The position numbers and the translations under genes are program-made. From the NCBI GenBank assembly GCA_031291095.1, contig JARLJR010000016.1:1-63861 (forward strand): 63,861 nt of DNA, written 5' to 3'. Source of the DNA: Legionella sp. GTDB taxonomy: Bacteria; Pseudomonadota; Gammaproteobacteria; Legionellales; Legionellaceae. The first letter of the stretch is position 1, and each line of letters starts with the position of its first letter. The notes beneath the pieces are model-generated. The model did no database searches and was not told where the DNA came from. It saw only the letters and a program-made list of their open reading frames with translations. Below are positions 37,166 to 47,026 of the stretch, in pieces.

Positions 37166-37622
37166 GTAAAATTTTTTTTAAAAGGATTGCATCCTCTACT
37201 TTGTCATTATCTTTATAATAACCCTGCTTAATTTCCGCTTCCTCAAATCCCATACTTTTATAAAGATGCAATGCAGGCGCATTACTTGGCCTGACTTCAA
37301 GCATAACTGAGTGGGTGTCCTTGGTCTTGCCTAACAGGTTAAGTACATGCTCTAAGAATTTACGTCCATAACCTTGTGATTGTAAAGGTTTGGCAATGCT
37401 GAAATTTAAGATATGACAAACATGGTCTCTGCGTCTACAAATCATGTAGCCACCAAGTATCCAATCATCATTTACTCTGGTTTCAAGAGCGAGACAGTCG
37501 TACCCTACCAGCACACAGTCTCGTAAAATGGCACGACTCCAAGGGGCAATATGAACCGTGGTTTCAATTGCATAAACCTTATCTATATCAGATTCGTGCA
37601 TACAGCGGATATTCCAGCTCAT
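37131..37622 (-). CDS. rimI: Ribosomal protein S18 alanine N-acetyltransferase RimI
   Basis: About 163 residues from ATG 37622, which has AGGAG upstream; the 28 extra residues of the longer frame have no ribosome site and are not RimI-like. A GNAT acetyltransferase of the N-terminal Ala of S18. IRCMHESDIDKVYAIE, LALETRVNDDWILGGYMICRR, ILNFSIAKPLQSQGYGRKFLEHVL (the acetyl-CoA Q-x-x-G-x-G/A loop) and LEVRPSNAPALHLYKSMGFEE are the expected motifs. The final ~10 residues (APEHSEGSPE) are encoded by a palindromic repeat and do not resemble the usual RimI C-terminus. Confidence 0.88.
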   Translation of the reverse strand: MSWNIRCMHESDIDKVYAIETTVHIAPWSRAILRDCVLVGYDCLALETRVNDDWILGGYMICRRRDHVCHILNFSIAKPLQSQGYGRKFLEHVLNLLGKTKDTHSVMLEVRPSNAPALHLYKSMGFEEAEIKQGYYKDNDKVEDAILLKKILLAPEHSEGSPE

Positions 37623-37767
37623 TCCTTGTGCTCCTAAAAAATGTAGCCTTGGATTAGCTAGGCACTGAAAAATCGGCTCATTATTATCAAATTTTCGACG
37701 TGCCATGGCACGTCGAAAAAAGAGCGGAGCTTCTTACGCTGGGCTACTTCAAGGCATAGACTACATT

Positions 37768-39192
37768 TTAATCTTTCTTTTTCTTAGGTAAATAAAGATC
37801 AGTAATCGTTCCTTCAAATGCTTCAGCTGCCTGGGCAATTGTTTCAGATAGTGTTGGGTGAGGATGAATCGTTAATGCGATATCTTCCACATCACAGCAC
37901 ATTTCGATTGCTAATGCAGTTTCAGCAATTAAATCACCTGCGTTAACGCCAACAATACCAGAACCGAGGATACGATTCGTGTCTGGGCAGAACAACAATT
38001 TAGTCATCCCTTCTTCACGTCCCATGCTTAATGCACGGCCACTAGCAACCCAAGGGAACGTCGCTTTTTCGTAACGAATGTTCTTCTCTTTTGCTTCTTT
38101 TTCAGTTAAACCAGCCCAAGCTAATTCAGGATCAGTATAAGCAACACTGGCAATGCAATTAGGATCAAAGTAATGTTTCTTGCCTGCAATCACTTCAGCA
38201 GCCACTTTACCTTCTGGGATGGCTTTATGCGCCAGCATAGGTTGCCCTACTACATCTCCAATTGCAAAAATATGGGAGACATTGGTACGTTGCTGTGTAT
38301 CTACCTTAATAAACCCTCGCTCATCAACATTAACGCCGGCCTTCTCAGCACCAATCACGCCACCGTTAGGCTTTCTACCTACAGAAACAAGAACCTGTTG
38401 GAAGCAAAGTGGCTTATCAGTCTTGTGTTCGCCTTCCATAGAAACGTAAATGCCATCTTTCTTCGCTTCAACTGCAGTAACTTTCGTTTTTAACAAGAAT
38501 TTTACGCCTTTTTTGATCATACGTTTTTGTAATACGTTAACCAAATCAGCATCAGCACCGGGAATTAATTGATCCATAAACTCCACAACAGTAACATCTA
38601 CCCCTAAAGCAGAATAAACAGTTGCCATTTCCAGACCAATGATTCCACCACCTAGAACCAATAAACTGCCTTTAATATCAGCAAGTTCCAGAGCGCCAGT
38701 CGAGCTAAATATACGCTTGTCTTCTGGAATGAATGGTAAATTAACCGATTCAGAACCTACAGCAATAATTGCATTTTCAAACTCAACGTCAACAGGACCG
38801 TCTTTAGTATCAACGGTAACTTGATGTGTGCCAGAAAACTTACCTACGCCGGTAACTACCTCAACTTTACGTTGTTTTGCTAGCGCTTTTAAGCCCCCAG
38901 TCAATTTACTAACAACGGAGTTTTTCCAAGCAACCATTTTTTTATTATCCATGGTTGGCTTACCAAAACTCACGCCTTGATCTTCCATTTCATGGGCTTC
39001 TTCAACAACTTTAGCAATGTGTAATAGAGCTTTAGATGGGATACAACCTACGTTTAAACAAACACCACCTAATGAATCATAACGTTCAACCAAAACAACT
39101 TTCTTTCCTAAATCAGCAGCTCTAAATGCAGCGGTATATCCACCAGGCCCACTTCCTAATACGACAACATCAGTCTTTATTTTACTCGCCAT
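37768..39192 (-). CDS. lpd: Dihydrolipoamide dehydrogenase (E3)
   Basis: 474 residues. The FAD/NAD flavoprotein that reoxidises the lipoyl arms of pyruvate and 2-oxoglutarate dehydrogenase. VVLGSGPGGYTAAFRAADLG (FAD), the redox disulfide in GGVCLNVGCIPSKALL, VLGGGIIGLEMATVY (NAD), FAIGDVVGQPMLAHKA and the C-terminal catalytic TIHPHPTLSE are all intact. AGAGG precedes ATG 39192. It is the last gene of the minus-strand aceE-aceF-lpd group. Confidence 0.97.
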   Translation of the reverse strand: MASKIKTDVVVLGSGPGGYTAAFRAADLGKKVVLVERYDSLGGVCLNVGCIPSKALLHIAKVVEEAHEMEDQGVSFGKPTMDNKKMVAWKNSVVSKLTGGLKALAKQRKVEVVTGVGKFSGTHQVTVDTKDGPVDVEFENAIIAVGSESVNLPFIPEDKRIFSSTGALELADIKGSLLVLGGGIIGLEMATVYSALGVDVTVVEFMDQLIPGADADLVNVLQKRMIKKGVKFLLKTKVTAVEAKKDGIYVSMEGEHKTDKPLCFQQVLVSVGRKPNGGVIGAEKAGVNVDERGFIKVDTQQRTNVSHIFAIGDVVGQPMLAHKAIPEGKVAAEVIAGKKHYFDPNCIASVAYTDPELAWAGLTEKEAKEKNIRYEKATFPWVASGRALSMGREEGMTKLLFCPDTNRILGSGIVGVNAGDLIAETALAIEMCCDVEDIALTIHPHPTLSETIAQAAEAFEGTITDLYLPKKKKD

Positions 39193-39222
39193 TGTAAAAC
39201 CTCTTTATTTATTAATTAGTTA

Positions 39223-40824
39223 TTAAAGCAAAATTCGTCGGATATCACTTAAGCTATCACAAATAAAACGCGTGAAACGTGCAGCTTCTGCACCATCAAT
39301 AACGCGATGATCATACGATAATGATAAAGGTAACATCAGTCTTGGTTGAAACGCCCCTTTCTCGTAGACAGGTTTTATCTCAGAGCGAGACAAACCTAAA
39401 ATTGCCACTTCTGGGCTATTCACTATAGGCGTAAAGGAAGTACCACCAATACCACCGAGACTAGAGATCGTGAAGCAACCACCAGACATATCCGCTGGCA
39501 TTAATCCCTTATCACGAGCCTTGGCACTTAGACGTCCCATCTCAGTAGCAATCTCGGCAATACTTAATTTATCAACATTCTTAATCACAGGCACAACCAA
39601 ACCATTAGGGGTTTCCACTGCGATACCAATATTGCAATATTTTTTATAAATTAAATTGGCGCCACTGGCATCCAACGATGCATTAAATTGCGGGAAGGTA
39701 CGTAATGCTTTGCTCACTACAGCACAAACAAAGGCTAATAAAGTAAGTTTATATCCTTTATCTTTAGAGCGCTCAGCTTCATCTTTTCTAAATGCTTCAA
39801 CATCAGTAATGTCTGCAGAATCAAACTGTGTCACATGAGGGATAGTGATCCATGAGCGATGAACATTAACACCAGTAAGTTTTTTAATTTTATTGAGTGG
39901 CTTTGTTTCAATCTCACCAAACTGAGTAAAATCAATTACTGGGGCTGAAGGCATGCCTAAAGAACCAGAAGCAGGTTGTTCGCTCAAACGCGCTTTAACA
40001 AAAGCTTGAATATCTTCCTTGCCTACACGCCCCTTACGTCCACTTCCTTTTAGATCAGCTAAATTGACACCAAGCTCTCTTGCCATGCGTCTAACCGCAG
40101 GGCCTGCAGAAACTAATGCTGCAGAGGCGGAACTATACTCGGTAGGTGCTGGCTGAGCACTTACAGGCGCACTAACTGGAGCAGGAGCTATAGCAGGTGC
40201 TTCAGCAGAAGGTTTTGCTTCCTCTTTTGGAGCTTGCTCCGCAGTACCCACAGTCTTTGCAAGAAGAATTAGATCCCCTTCGGAAACCTTGTCACCAACC
40301 TTAATACTTAACTTCGTTATGGTCCCTGCAACTGGAGACGGTATCTCCATACTGGCTTTATCAGACTCTAAAGTAATCAGCGGCATATCAACTGAAATTT
40401 GGTCACCGACTTGAACCATCACTTCAATCACATCAACTTTGGCACCACCAATATCAGGAATCTTAACTTCAATTTCTTTTTCTACGGTAGCTGTAGAAGT
40501 TTCTTGAGTAGCTCTTGGCTCAGGACTACGTTCAGCTACTGGCTCACTCAGTTTAGTCTCTTCTTTAGGAGCAGCGCTAGCATTATCAACTGTAGCTAAA
40601 AGAATCACATCGCCCTCAGAAACCTTGTCCCCAACCTTAACTTTTAAGCTGGTGATTGTTCCTGCAACTGAAGAAGGAATCTCCATACTGGCTTTATCTG
40701 ATTCTAAAGTAACTAATGGCGTATCAATGTCAATCTTATCGCCAACCTTCACCAAAATTTCAATCACATCAACTTGGGTAGAACCACCTATATCAGGGAT
40801 CTTTACCTCTATTTCATTTGCCAT
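39223..40824 (-). CDS. aceF: Pyruvate dehydrogenase E2 (dihydrolipoamide acetyltransferase)
   Basis: 533 residues. Two lipoyl domains (about 1-75 and 117-190), each with the lipoyl-Lys motif ESDKASMEIPS; E. coli AceF has three. Next is an Ala/Pro linker (about 195-240), a peripheral subunit-binding domain (SAGPAVRRMARELGVNLADLKGSGRKGRVGKEDI) and the catalytic domain ending in SLSYDHRVIDGAEAARFTRF (His in DHRVIDG). It transfers acetyl groups to CoA at the core of the complex. GAGGAC precedes the ATG. It is 66 bases after aceE. Confidence 0.97.
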   Translation of the reverse strand: MANEIEVKIPDIGGSTQVDVIEILVKVGDKIDIDTPLVTLESDKASMEIPSSVAGTITSLKVKVGDKVSEGDVILLATVDNASAAPKEETKLSEPVAERSPEPRATQETSTATVEKEIEVKIPDIGGAKVDVIEVMVQVGDQISVDMPLITLESDKASMEIPSPVAGTITKLSIKVGDKVSEGDLILLAKTVGTAEQAPKEEAKPSAEAPAIAPAPVSAPVSAQPAPTEYSSASAALVSAGPAVRRMARELGVNLADLKGSGRKGRVGKEDIQAFVKARLSEQPASGSLGMPSAPVIDFTQFGEIETKPLNKIKKLTGVNVHRSWITIPHVTQFDSADITDVEAFRKDEAERSKDKGYKLTLLAFVCAVVSKALRTFPQFNASLDASGANLIYKKYCNIGIAVETPNGLVVPVIKNVDKLSIAEIATEMGRLSAKARDKGLMPADMSGGCFTISSLGGIGGTSFTPIVNSPEVAILGLSRSEIKPVYEKGAFQPRLMLPLSLSYDHRVIDGAEAARFTRFICDSLSDIRRILL

Positions 40825-40890
40825 ATCTGTCCTCTAATGTAGTCTGGATAAAGGCTAGGACGCTTTGCCCTAACCTTTGTTTGGAATCTC

Positions 40891-43554
40891 TTAATGAGTT
40901 ACTGGATCCAGCTTGTCAGGATTAATGCTGTAACGCTTAATTGCATCAACTACTTTAGACTTATCGATGCTGCCTTCAGCAACTAAAGAATTCAATGCCG
41001 CTAACACAATGTATTTTGCATCAACTTCAAAGAAATGACGTAGACGTTCGCGAGTGTCACTTCGTCCATAACCATCAGTACCTAAAGTTACATAATGATT
41101 TGGTACAAAAGGACGGATTTGATCAGCAAAAAGACGCATGTAATCCGTTGCCGCAATAACAGGACCTTGTTTTCCTTTTAATTGCGTGGTCACATAACTT
41201 TCTTGAGCTTTTTGTTCTGGGTGCATTGCATTGTATCGCTCTACCGCTAAACCATCGCGACGCAATTCATTAAAGCTGGTTACACTCCAAATATCTGAAG
41301 TAATTGAGTAATCCGCTTCCAGCATTTCCGCTGCTTTAATTACTTCACGAAGAATAGTTCCACATCCCATTAATTGAACATGTTGCTTTGATTTCTTCTT
41401 ACTTTCTTGTAATAGATACATCCCTTTAATAATACCCTCTTCAACTCCTTCTGGCATATCAGGTTGTACGTAGTTTTCATTCATTACAGTAATGTAATAA
41501 AACACGTTATCCATTTTTTCATACATACGATATAAACCGTGCTGGATAATCACTGCCAGCTCATAAGCATACGTTGGGTCATAACAAACACAGTTAGGAA
41601 TTGTCGATGCCATGATATGGCTATGACCATCCTGATGCTGTAACCCTTCACCCGCAAGTGTAGTTCGTCCAGCAGTCCCCCCTAACAGGAAGCCTCGGGC
41701 TTGCATATCACCTGCAGCCCATGCCAAGTCACCAATACGTTGGAAACCAAACATTGAGTAGTAAATATAAAAAGGAATCATCGCCAATTGATTGGTACTG
41801 TATGAAGTCGCTGCGGCAATCCAAGAGCAGAATGCACCGGCCTCATTAATTCCCTCTTCGAGAATTTGACCATCCTTCGCTTCACGATAGAACATAACCT
41901 GTTCATGATCCACCGGCGTGTAGAGCTGACCGACTGGTGAGTAAATACCGATTTGGCGGAACAAGCCTTCCATACCAAATGTTCTACACTCATCAGGAAC
42001 AATAGGAACAATCCGTGAACTGAGTTCTTTATTCTTTAATAAAGTGCCAAGAATACGTACAAAAGCCATTGTGGTAGAAATTTCTCGCTCGCCCAGGCCT
42101 TTGGTAACTGATGCAAAATCAGCCAGTTCAGGAGCTTTCAATGGCTCCACTTTTGTCGTACGCGAAGGCAAGTAACCGCCTAATGCTTCACGTTGCTTCT
42201 TAAGGTATTTAATCTCTGGACTATCATCTGCTGGCTTGTAGAATGGTATGTCTGCAATTTGCTCATCAGTAACCGGAATATTAAATCGATCTCTAAATAC
42301 TTTTAACTGATCCGCAGTCATTTTCTTTTGTTGATGCGTAATGTTTTGTCCTTCGCCGGCAGCCCCCATGCCATAACCTTTAATTGTTTTAGCAAGAATT
42401 ACGGTAGGACTTCCTTTATGGGCGACTGCTTCAGAGTATGCAGCATATACTTTTTGAGAATCATGGCCACCACGATTTAAGCGCCAAATCTCATCGTCAG
42501 AATAGTGCTCAACCATTTTCTTTAACTCAGGATATTGATTAAAGAAATGTTGTCTTACGTAAGCGCCATTATTTGCTTTATAGGCCTGGTATTCGCCATC
42601 AACACATTCTTCCATGCGTTTTTGCATCCAGCCATCTTTATCTACTGCAAATAAGGGATCCCAACGACTACCCCAAATCACTTTAATTACATTCCAGCCA
42701 GCTCCACGGAACACGCGCTCAAGCTCTTGAATGATTTTACCATTACCACGAACAGGACCATCAAGACGTTGTAAGTTACAATTCACTACAAAAATAAGAT
42801 TATCCAGTTTCTCTCGGGCAGCAATACTTAAAGCACCTAGAGATTCAGGCTCATCAGTTTCACCATCACCTAAAAACGCCCAGACTTTTCTACCGGTTTC
42901 TTTAATAAGACCACGATGTTCCAAATATTTTAGGAAGCGTGCTTGATAAATAGCTTGTAATGGCCCTAAGCCCATTGAAACCGTTGGGAACTGCCAAAAA
43001 TCCTGCATTAGCCAAGGATGTGGGTATGAAGACAAACCATTTACTTCAACTTCTTGTCTGAAATTGCTTAACTGATTTTCATCTAAACGACCTTCAAGAA
43101 ATGCACGAGCATAAATACCGGGCGAAGAATGACCTTGGATGTAAAGTAAATCGCCACCGCCTTCACTATTTGGGCCTTTAAAAAAATGGTTGAAGCCAGT
43201 CTCATAGAGTGTCGATGAAGAAGCATAAGAGGCAATATGACCACCAAGCTCAGCAGCATATTTTCCAGCACGCAGTACCATCGCTACTGCATTCCAACGA
43301 ATTAGGGCATTAATACGTGTAGCCATTCCCTCATCAGGCGGGATTGGTTTTTCTTCATAAGTTTTAATCGTATTTCGATAAGGCGTATTGACTGAACTTG
43401 TTAACCTCACCCCTTCAGTATTAGCCTTATTTAAAAGTTGCTGTAAAATAAAAGCTCCGCGCTCAGCACCATCATTGGTTAACACAGCTTGTAGGGCATC
43501 CAGCCATTCACGCGTTTCAATAGGATCCAAATCTAAATTAGTTTCATTTGCCAT
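40891..43554 (-). CDS. aceE: Pyruvate dehydrogenase E1 (homodimeric)
   Basis: 887 residues from the ATG at 43554 (MANETNLDLDPIETREWLDALQAVL), the same length as E. coli AceE; GGGGAC is upstream and the extra 13 codons of the longer frame lack a ribosome site. A thiamine diphosphate enzyme that decarboxylates pyruvate. YIQGHSSPGIYARAFLEGRL, the TPP motif LGDGETDEPESLGAL...NCNLQ, RTTLAGEGLQHQDGHSH and TDGYGRSDTRERLRHFFEVD are present. It starts 30 bases after the Cys-rich lipoprotein gene. Confidence 0.97.
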   Translation of the reverse strand: MANETNLDLDPIETREWLDALQAVLTNDGAERGAFILQQLLNKANTEGVRLTSSVNTPYRNTIKTYEEKPIPPDEGMATRINALIRWNAVAMVLRAGKYAAELGGHIASYASSSTLYETGFNHFFKGPNSEGGGDLLYIQGHSSPGIYARAFLEGRLDENQLSNFRQEVEVNGLSSYPHPWLMQDFWQFPTVSMGLGPLQAIYQARFLKYLEHRGLIKETGRKVWAFLGDGETDEPESLGALSIAAREKLDNLIFVVNCNLQRLDGPVRGNGKIIQELERVFRGAGWNVIKVIWGSRWDPLFAVDKDGWMQKRMEECVDGEYQAYKANNGAYVRQHFFNQYPELKKMVEHYSDDEIWRLNRGGHDSQKVYAAYSEAVAHKGSPTVILAKTIKGYGMGAAGEGQNITHQQKKMTADQLKVFRDRFNIPVTDEQIADIPFYKPADDSPEIKYLKKQREALGGYLPSRTTKVEPLKAPELADFASVTKGLGEREISTTMAFVRILGTLLKNKELSSRIVPIVPDECRTFGMEGLFRQIGIYSPVGQLYTPVDHEQVMFYREAKDGQILEEGINEAGAFCSWIAAATSYSTNQLAMIPFYIYYSMFGFQRIGDLAWAAGDMQARGFLLGGTAGRTTLAGEGLQHQDGHSHIMASTIPNCVCYDPTYAYELAVIIQHGLYRMYEKMDNVFYYITVMNENYVQPDMPEGVEEGIIKGMYLLQESKKKSKQHVQLMGCGTILREVIKAAEMLEADYSITSDIWSVTSFNELRRDGLAVERYNAMHPEQKAQESYVTTQLKGKQGPVIAATDYMRLFADQIRPFVPNHYVTLGTDGYGRSDTRERLRHFFEVDAKYIVLAALNSLVAEGSIDKSKVVDAIKRYSINPDKLDPVTH

Positions 43555-43583
43555 GAACATGTCCCCAACATTCTTTTTAACTA

Positions 43584-43967
43584 TTAAACACAATTAGGTA
43601 TCGCTTGTAATCGTTTATGGATTACACCAGAACAACTTTGTTTACATGCTGTTAAATCAGCCATGCAATCACATGTAACTTTGCGGCATTGTAGTGGATC
43701 ACGGTAAGAATTCAACTCACGCATTACTTTTTTACCCTCTACTTTTCGCTCATTCACATATTTTGAAAAATTTACTGTGGATTGGCGTGTTGAATTCCAA
43801 GAACAGGTAGGACAATTATCAACACAATTTTGCTTACAAAACTCAAAATGCTGCATGCATGTGGCATTGCATTGCGCTAAAGCCTGTCCTCGAAGTCCAG
43901 TTTTAGATACACAGCTAGAGAGGCTAAGTAATAGCACACAAAAACAAATACGTATTAAAAAATTCAT
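43584..43967 (-). CDS. Cys-rich lipoprotein of unknown function
   Basis: 127 residues with a lipobox, LSLSSC (C19), so an outer- or inner-membrane lipoprotein is expected. The mature part is very Cys-rich: CNATC, CKQNCVDNCPTC, then CRKVTCDC, CKQSC and a final NCV, twelve Cys besides the lipidated one, in CxxxC and CxxC spacings. This suggests multiple disulfides or metal ligands. No family recognised. It lies immediately upstream of aceE on the same strand and may share its transcript; no functional link is known. Confidence 0.72.
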   Translation of the reverse strand: MNFLIRICFCVLLLSLSSCVSKTGLRGQALAQCNATCMQHFEFCKQNCVDNCPTCSWNSTRQSTVNFSKYVNERKVEGKKVMRELNSYRDPLQCRKVTCDCMADLTACKQSCSGVIHKRLQAIPNCV

Positions 43968-44057
43968 CGACTAAGAATCCATCTAATTAAAAACATGATT
44001 TTCCTCTCCGACGTTCCGTGGAAACGTCGGCATAAGTAGCGTCGCCAGCGGTTGTTC

Positions 44058-44807
44058 TTACAACCAAGAAATCAATGTAAACAAAGCAATGAGTACCAGC
44101 GTAACAATAATCGCATGCTCAACGAGTCCTTCTGCTACTGGCATCGGTACTTCATCTGAATCATTAGCGCGCGCAGCCTGCAAGCCACACTCACGGATCA
44201 TTTCATTATTGAAATCTGGCTTAGCTAAAAAGTAGTTGGAAAACAATTTAAAGCCACGTTGAAAATTTCCAACCAATAAGAACAAGAGGACAGTCAAACG
44301 TGCTGGTATCCATTCAAGTAGATCAGCAATTTCATTTGCCTGAAAACTAACTGGAGCAATAGTTCGACACAAAGCAATTAAGCGGTAAGCAACCATTGCA
44401 ATTGGGCCTGCAACAATATACCAAAATATAACCGAGAATAACTGTTGGTTTACCATAGACAGATAATTACCTGCGAGCTCATTACTATTTTCTGTCTCCG
44501 AATTAGTTACAGGGTAAAAGACATTCTGTGGACCTAAACAGTAAAAAAACAATACGATATTTAAGAGCACACCCATAAAACCGTAAAATATTCCGTGGAG
44601 CAACAAATAGATAAAACCTGTTGCAACAATGAGCGGTAATACAATTAACCCCAGCAAAGCCCAGGGGTTACTAAAAAAGCCATGTTTGTCTGCAATGTTT
44701 TTGATTGATTGATAATAATTACCAAACCAATAAAATCGCTGATAAGAAAGGGTATGAACCAAAAAACGTTCACTAAACAAGCACAATAATATAACCAGTA
44801 ATTTCAT
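44058..44807 (-). CDS. ampE: AmpE-like membrane protein
   Basis: 249 residues, four or five membrane helices. MKLLVILLCLFSERFLVHTLSYQRFYWF, the FYCLGPQNVFYPVTN segment and the LFSVIFWYIVAGPIAMVAYRL helix match the AmpE/CobD-like family, membrane partner of AmpD in cell-wall recycling. No ampD is seen beside it. AGGATTAATTATA precedes the ATG, and the gene is six bases after the antiporter. Family assignment is good; a role in beta-lactamase regulation is not shown here. Confidence 0.82.
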   Translation of the reverse strand: MKLLVILLCLFSERFLVHTLSYQRFYWFGNYYQSIKNIADKHGFFSNPWALLGLIVLPLIVATGFIYLLLHGIFYGFMGVLLNIVLFFYCLGPQNVFYPVTNSETENSNELAGNYLSMVNQQLFSVIFWYIVAGPIAMVAYRLIALCRTIAPVSFQANEIADLLEWIPARLTVLLFLLVGNFQRGFKLFSNYFLAKPDFNNEMIRECGLQAARANDSDEVPMPVAEGLVEHAIIVTLVLIALFTLISWL

Positions 44808-44812
44808 TATAA

Positions 44813-45985
44813 TTAATCCTTACGCATTTTATCAGACAGTGCTATAGGGGTTGGGTATTTCAGCACAACTAAGTAGGAAGAAACAATAAAGGTTAAAATA
44901 GTTGTTGCTTGAATTAGATTAGAAGCTAACTCTGAAATAAGGTTAGAACTTAATGCAATACTTGCAACAAGCAAAGAGAACTCACTAGACTGCCCCAATC
45001 GAATACCTACCTCTTTGGAAACTTGTTTCTTTTCACCAGACTTTTCCAATAATAGGTAAAAGAAAGCCGGCTTAACAATTAGAAGCAACACAGACAGAAT
45101 AAGTGCGGGAACAATTACTTGTGCTGCAAAACCAAAATTGAATGTTGCGCCAATAGAAAAGAAAAACATCACCAAAAAGAAGTCTCTTAACGGTTTTAAA
45201 CTTTCAGCAATAAAAAGCGAGATCGGGCTGGCTGCTAAAGCTACACCAGCAACAAACGCACCAATGTCTTCAGAAAGGCCTATTTTTTGTGCTAACACGG
45301 ACAAGCCAAGACACCAGCCAATAGACAATAAAAAGACATATTCTTGGGTTCTATCAAAGCGGGCTAATAATCTAATTAAAATATGCTTCTCAACAGCAAA
45401 TGCAAACAGACATAATGCGGGTAAGGCAAGGCCAACTAAGAATAAGTCATCCCATGAAAGCCCACCAGTCTTTTGCGCTCCGTTAATTAAAATCAGCACA
45501 ACAATCGCAATGACGTCTTGCATAAGCAGCACACTGATCATAACTTCACCCGTATGCTGATGATGCAATATGGTCGTGGGCAATAACTTTAAGCCGATGA
45601 TCGTACTGGAGAACATCATCGCCCCGCCTAAAATCCACGACTCAGTTACTGTAAGTCCAAAATAACGACCGACGCAATAAGAGAGAACAGCAAAAAGAAG
45701 GGAGCTGACTAACGCAATCCAGGTTACCTTTTTAAGCATATGCACCAAGTTTTGCGGTTGTAAGTGCAGGCCTAACAGGAACAAAAGAAACACAATCCCT
45801 ATATCCCCTACCTGCTGCACTGTAGTGACATCAGGCACAAGCCTCATCCCCCAGGGGCCAAGTATGGCGCCAAGCAGAATGTAAGCTACTAATAATGATT
45901 GCTTGGTATACAATACCAACGTCGATAGAAATGCAGCCCCTGCAAAAATTAAAAATATTGTATAAAAAACAGAGCCTTCATGCAT
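44813..45985 (-). CDS. CPA2-family cation/H+ antiporter
   Basis: 390 residues, about 12 membrane helices. The Kef/CPA2 pattern is clear: LLVAYILLGAILGPWGMRLVPD, DIGIVFLLFLLGLHLQP (helix 3), SSTIIGLKLLPTT, LLMQDVIAIVVLIL (the QD motif) and LSEDIGAFVAGVALA. It should exchange Na+ or K+ for protons. The C-terminal TrkA_N/RCK regulatory domain of full-length Kef proteins is absent, so gating is by another means. It overlaps no gene but is six bases before ampE. Confidence 0.88.
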   Translation of the reverse strand: MHEGSVFYTIFLIFAGAAFLSTLVLYTKQSLLVAYILLGAILGPWGMRLVPDVTTVQQVGDIGIVFLLFLLGLHLQPQNLVHMLKKVTWIALVSSLLFAVLSYCVGRYFGLTVTESWILGGAMMFSSTIIGLKLLPTTILHHQHTGEVMISVLLMQDVIAIVVLILINGAQKTGGLSWDDLFLVGLALPALCLFAFAVEKHILIRLLARFDRTQEYVFLLSIGWCLGLSVLAQKIGLSEDIGAFVAGVALAASPISLFIAESLKPLRDFFLVMFFFSIGATFNFGFAAQVIVPALILSVLLLIVKPAFFYLLLEKSGEKKQVSKEVGIRLGQSSEFSLLVASIALSSNLISELASNLIQATTILTFIVSSYLVVLKYPTPIALSDKMRKD

Positions 45986-46036
45986 TGATCGAACACCTCA
46001 CGATTAAAATTAAACTAATTTGACATCACTTAAGCA

Positions 46037-46136
46037 CGTCATCCCGAAATGCAATGAGGATCTCCTGAATTAGGCATAAGCTTTATAATATGCCACATTC
46101 AGAAGATCCTTCGTCGTAAACTCCTCAGGATGACGT
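46037..46136. repeat. GTCATCC palindromic repeat, full copy
   Basis: Begins CGTCATCCCGAAATGCAATG and ends CGTAAACTCCTCAGGATGACG, about 100 bases. The right half is near-identical to the copy at 26274-26366 (ACATTCAG(A/G)AGATCCTTCG). It lies between rlpA (ends 46187) and the antiporter start. Confidence 0.75.
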
Positions 46137-46186
46137 TTTTTTTCAAGTTCTACATCGACTTATGCTAATTATTCCATATACCGCTG

Positions 46187-47026
46187 CTAAATCAAAACAG
46201 AAAAAGAACCTTTTACACCATTACGTGCTAATTTTTGTTTTAAACTGTCAGCCATATTCTTGTTAGTAAATGGCCCTACTCGAACAATATAGTGCTTTTT
46301 ATAATGTTCAATAGTCACTGGCGAGCGAGATAGGCGATCTAATTTCGCTTTCAGTTGCTTTGCCGATGTCGCTGTTACAAAAGCTCCTGCTTGGATAAAA
46401 TAGCGTCCCTCAGTCGCAGGGCCTGCCAATGCTTCAATCTCAACAAGAGCAGTACCTTTAGGGAATACCCCTAGCTTTAATGCTGCCGCATAAGATAGAT
46501 CGATTATTCGATCAGAATGAAACGGGCCGCGATCGTTTACTTTGACTATAGCTACTTTCCCATTGTTTAAATTTTTTACACGCACGTACGTAGGCAATGG
46601 CAAGGTCTTATGTGCTGCCGACATAACATACATGTTATATGGCTCACCACTTGAGGTTCGTTGCTTATGGAACTTGGTTCCATACCATGAAGCCATCCCA
46701 CGCGCTTTATATCGGCGTGTGTTTGCCATTACACGATAGGTTTTACCATCAACATAATACTCAGTAGGATTTCCATAACGGCTTAAAGGTTCTTTAACCG
46801 GAACCGGCTCTTTAAAGCTCATTTTACGTCCTTTAATCGGTGCTCCATCCTGCGCTTGTGTATAGCGATCGCCTTTATTCTTATATCGATTATAAATCGC
46901 TTGGTTTCTATTCTGCTTGGTACTTTTTGCAACGTGCTTGTTTCCTGACACCCCAGTGTTAAGAGACTGATTTGTAGTTTGGCAACCTGATAATAAGATT
47001 GCTACAGCAATAAGTATCTTTCTCAT
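46187..47026 (-). CDS. rlpA: Septal ring lytic transglycosylase RlpA
   Basis: 279 residues, lipoprotein (LLSGCQTT lipobox). The double-psi barrel contains GMASWYGTKFHKQRTSSGEPYNMYVMSAAHKTLPLPTYVRV and VKVNDRGPFHSDRIIDLSYAAA, with the catalytic Asp in VNDRGPF. The C-terminal SPOR domain (GRYFIQAGAFVTATSAKQLKAKL...IVRVGPFTNKNMADSLKQKL) binds denuded septal glycan. It cleaves such glycan in Pseudomonas. It diverges from dacA here, unlike the collinear order in E. coli. Confidence 0.94.
   Translation of the reverse strand: MRKILIAVAILLSGCQTTNQSLNTGVSGNKHVAKSTKQNRNQAIYNRYKNKGDRYTQAQDGAPIKGRKMSFKEPVPVKEPLSRYGNPTEYYVDGKTYRVMANTRRYKARGMASWYGTKFHKQRTSSGEPYNMYVMSAAHKTLPLPTYVRVKNLNNGKVAIVKVNDRGPFHSDRIIDLSYAAALKLGVFPKGTALVEIEALAGPATEGRYFIQAGAFVTATSAKQLKAKLDRLSRSPVTIEHYKKHYIVRVGPFTNKNMADSLKQKLARNGVKGSFSVLI

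Noticed and set aside
43584-43593. Longer aceE frame overlapping the lipoprotein gene
   Set aside because: Start at 43554 has a ribosome site and gives the 887-residue length of the family.
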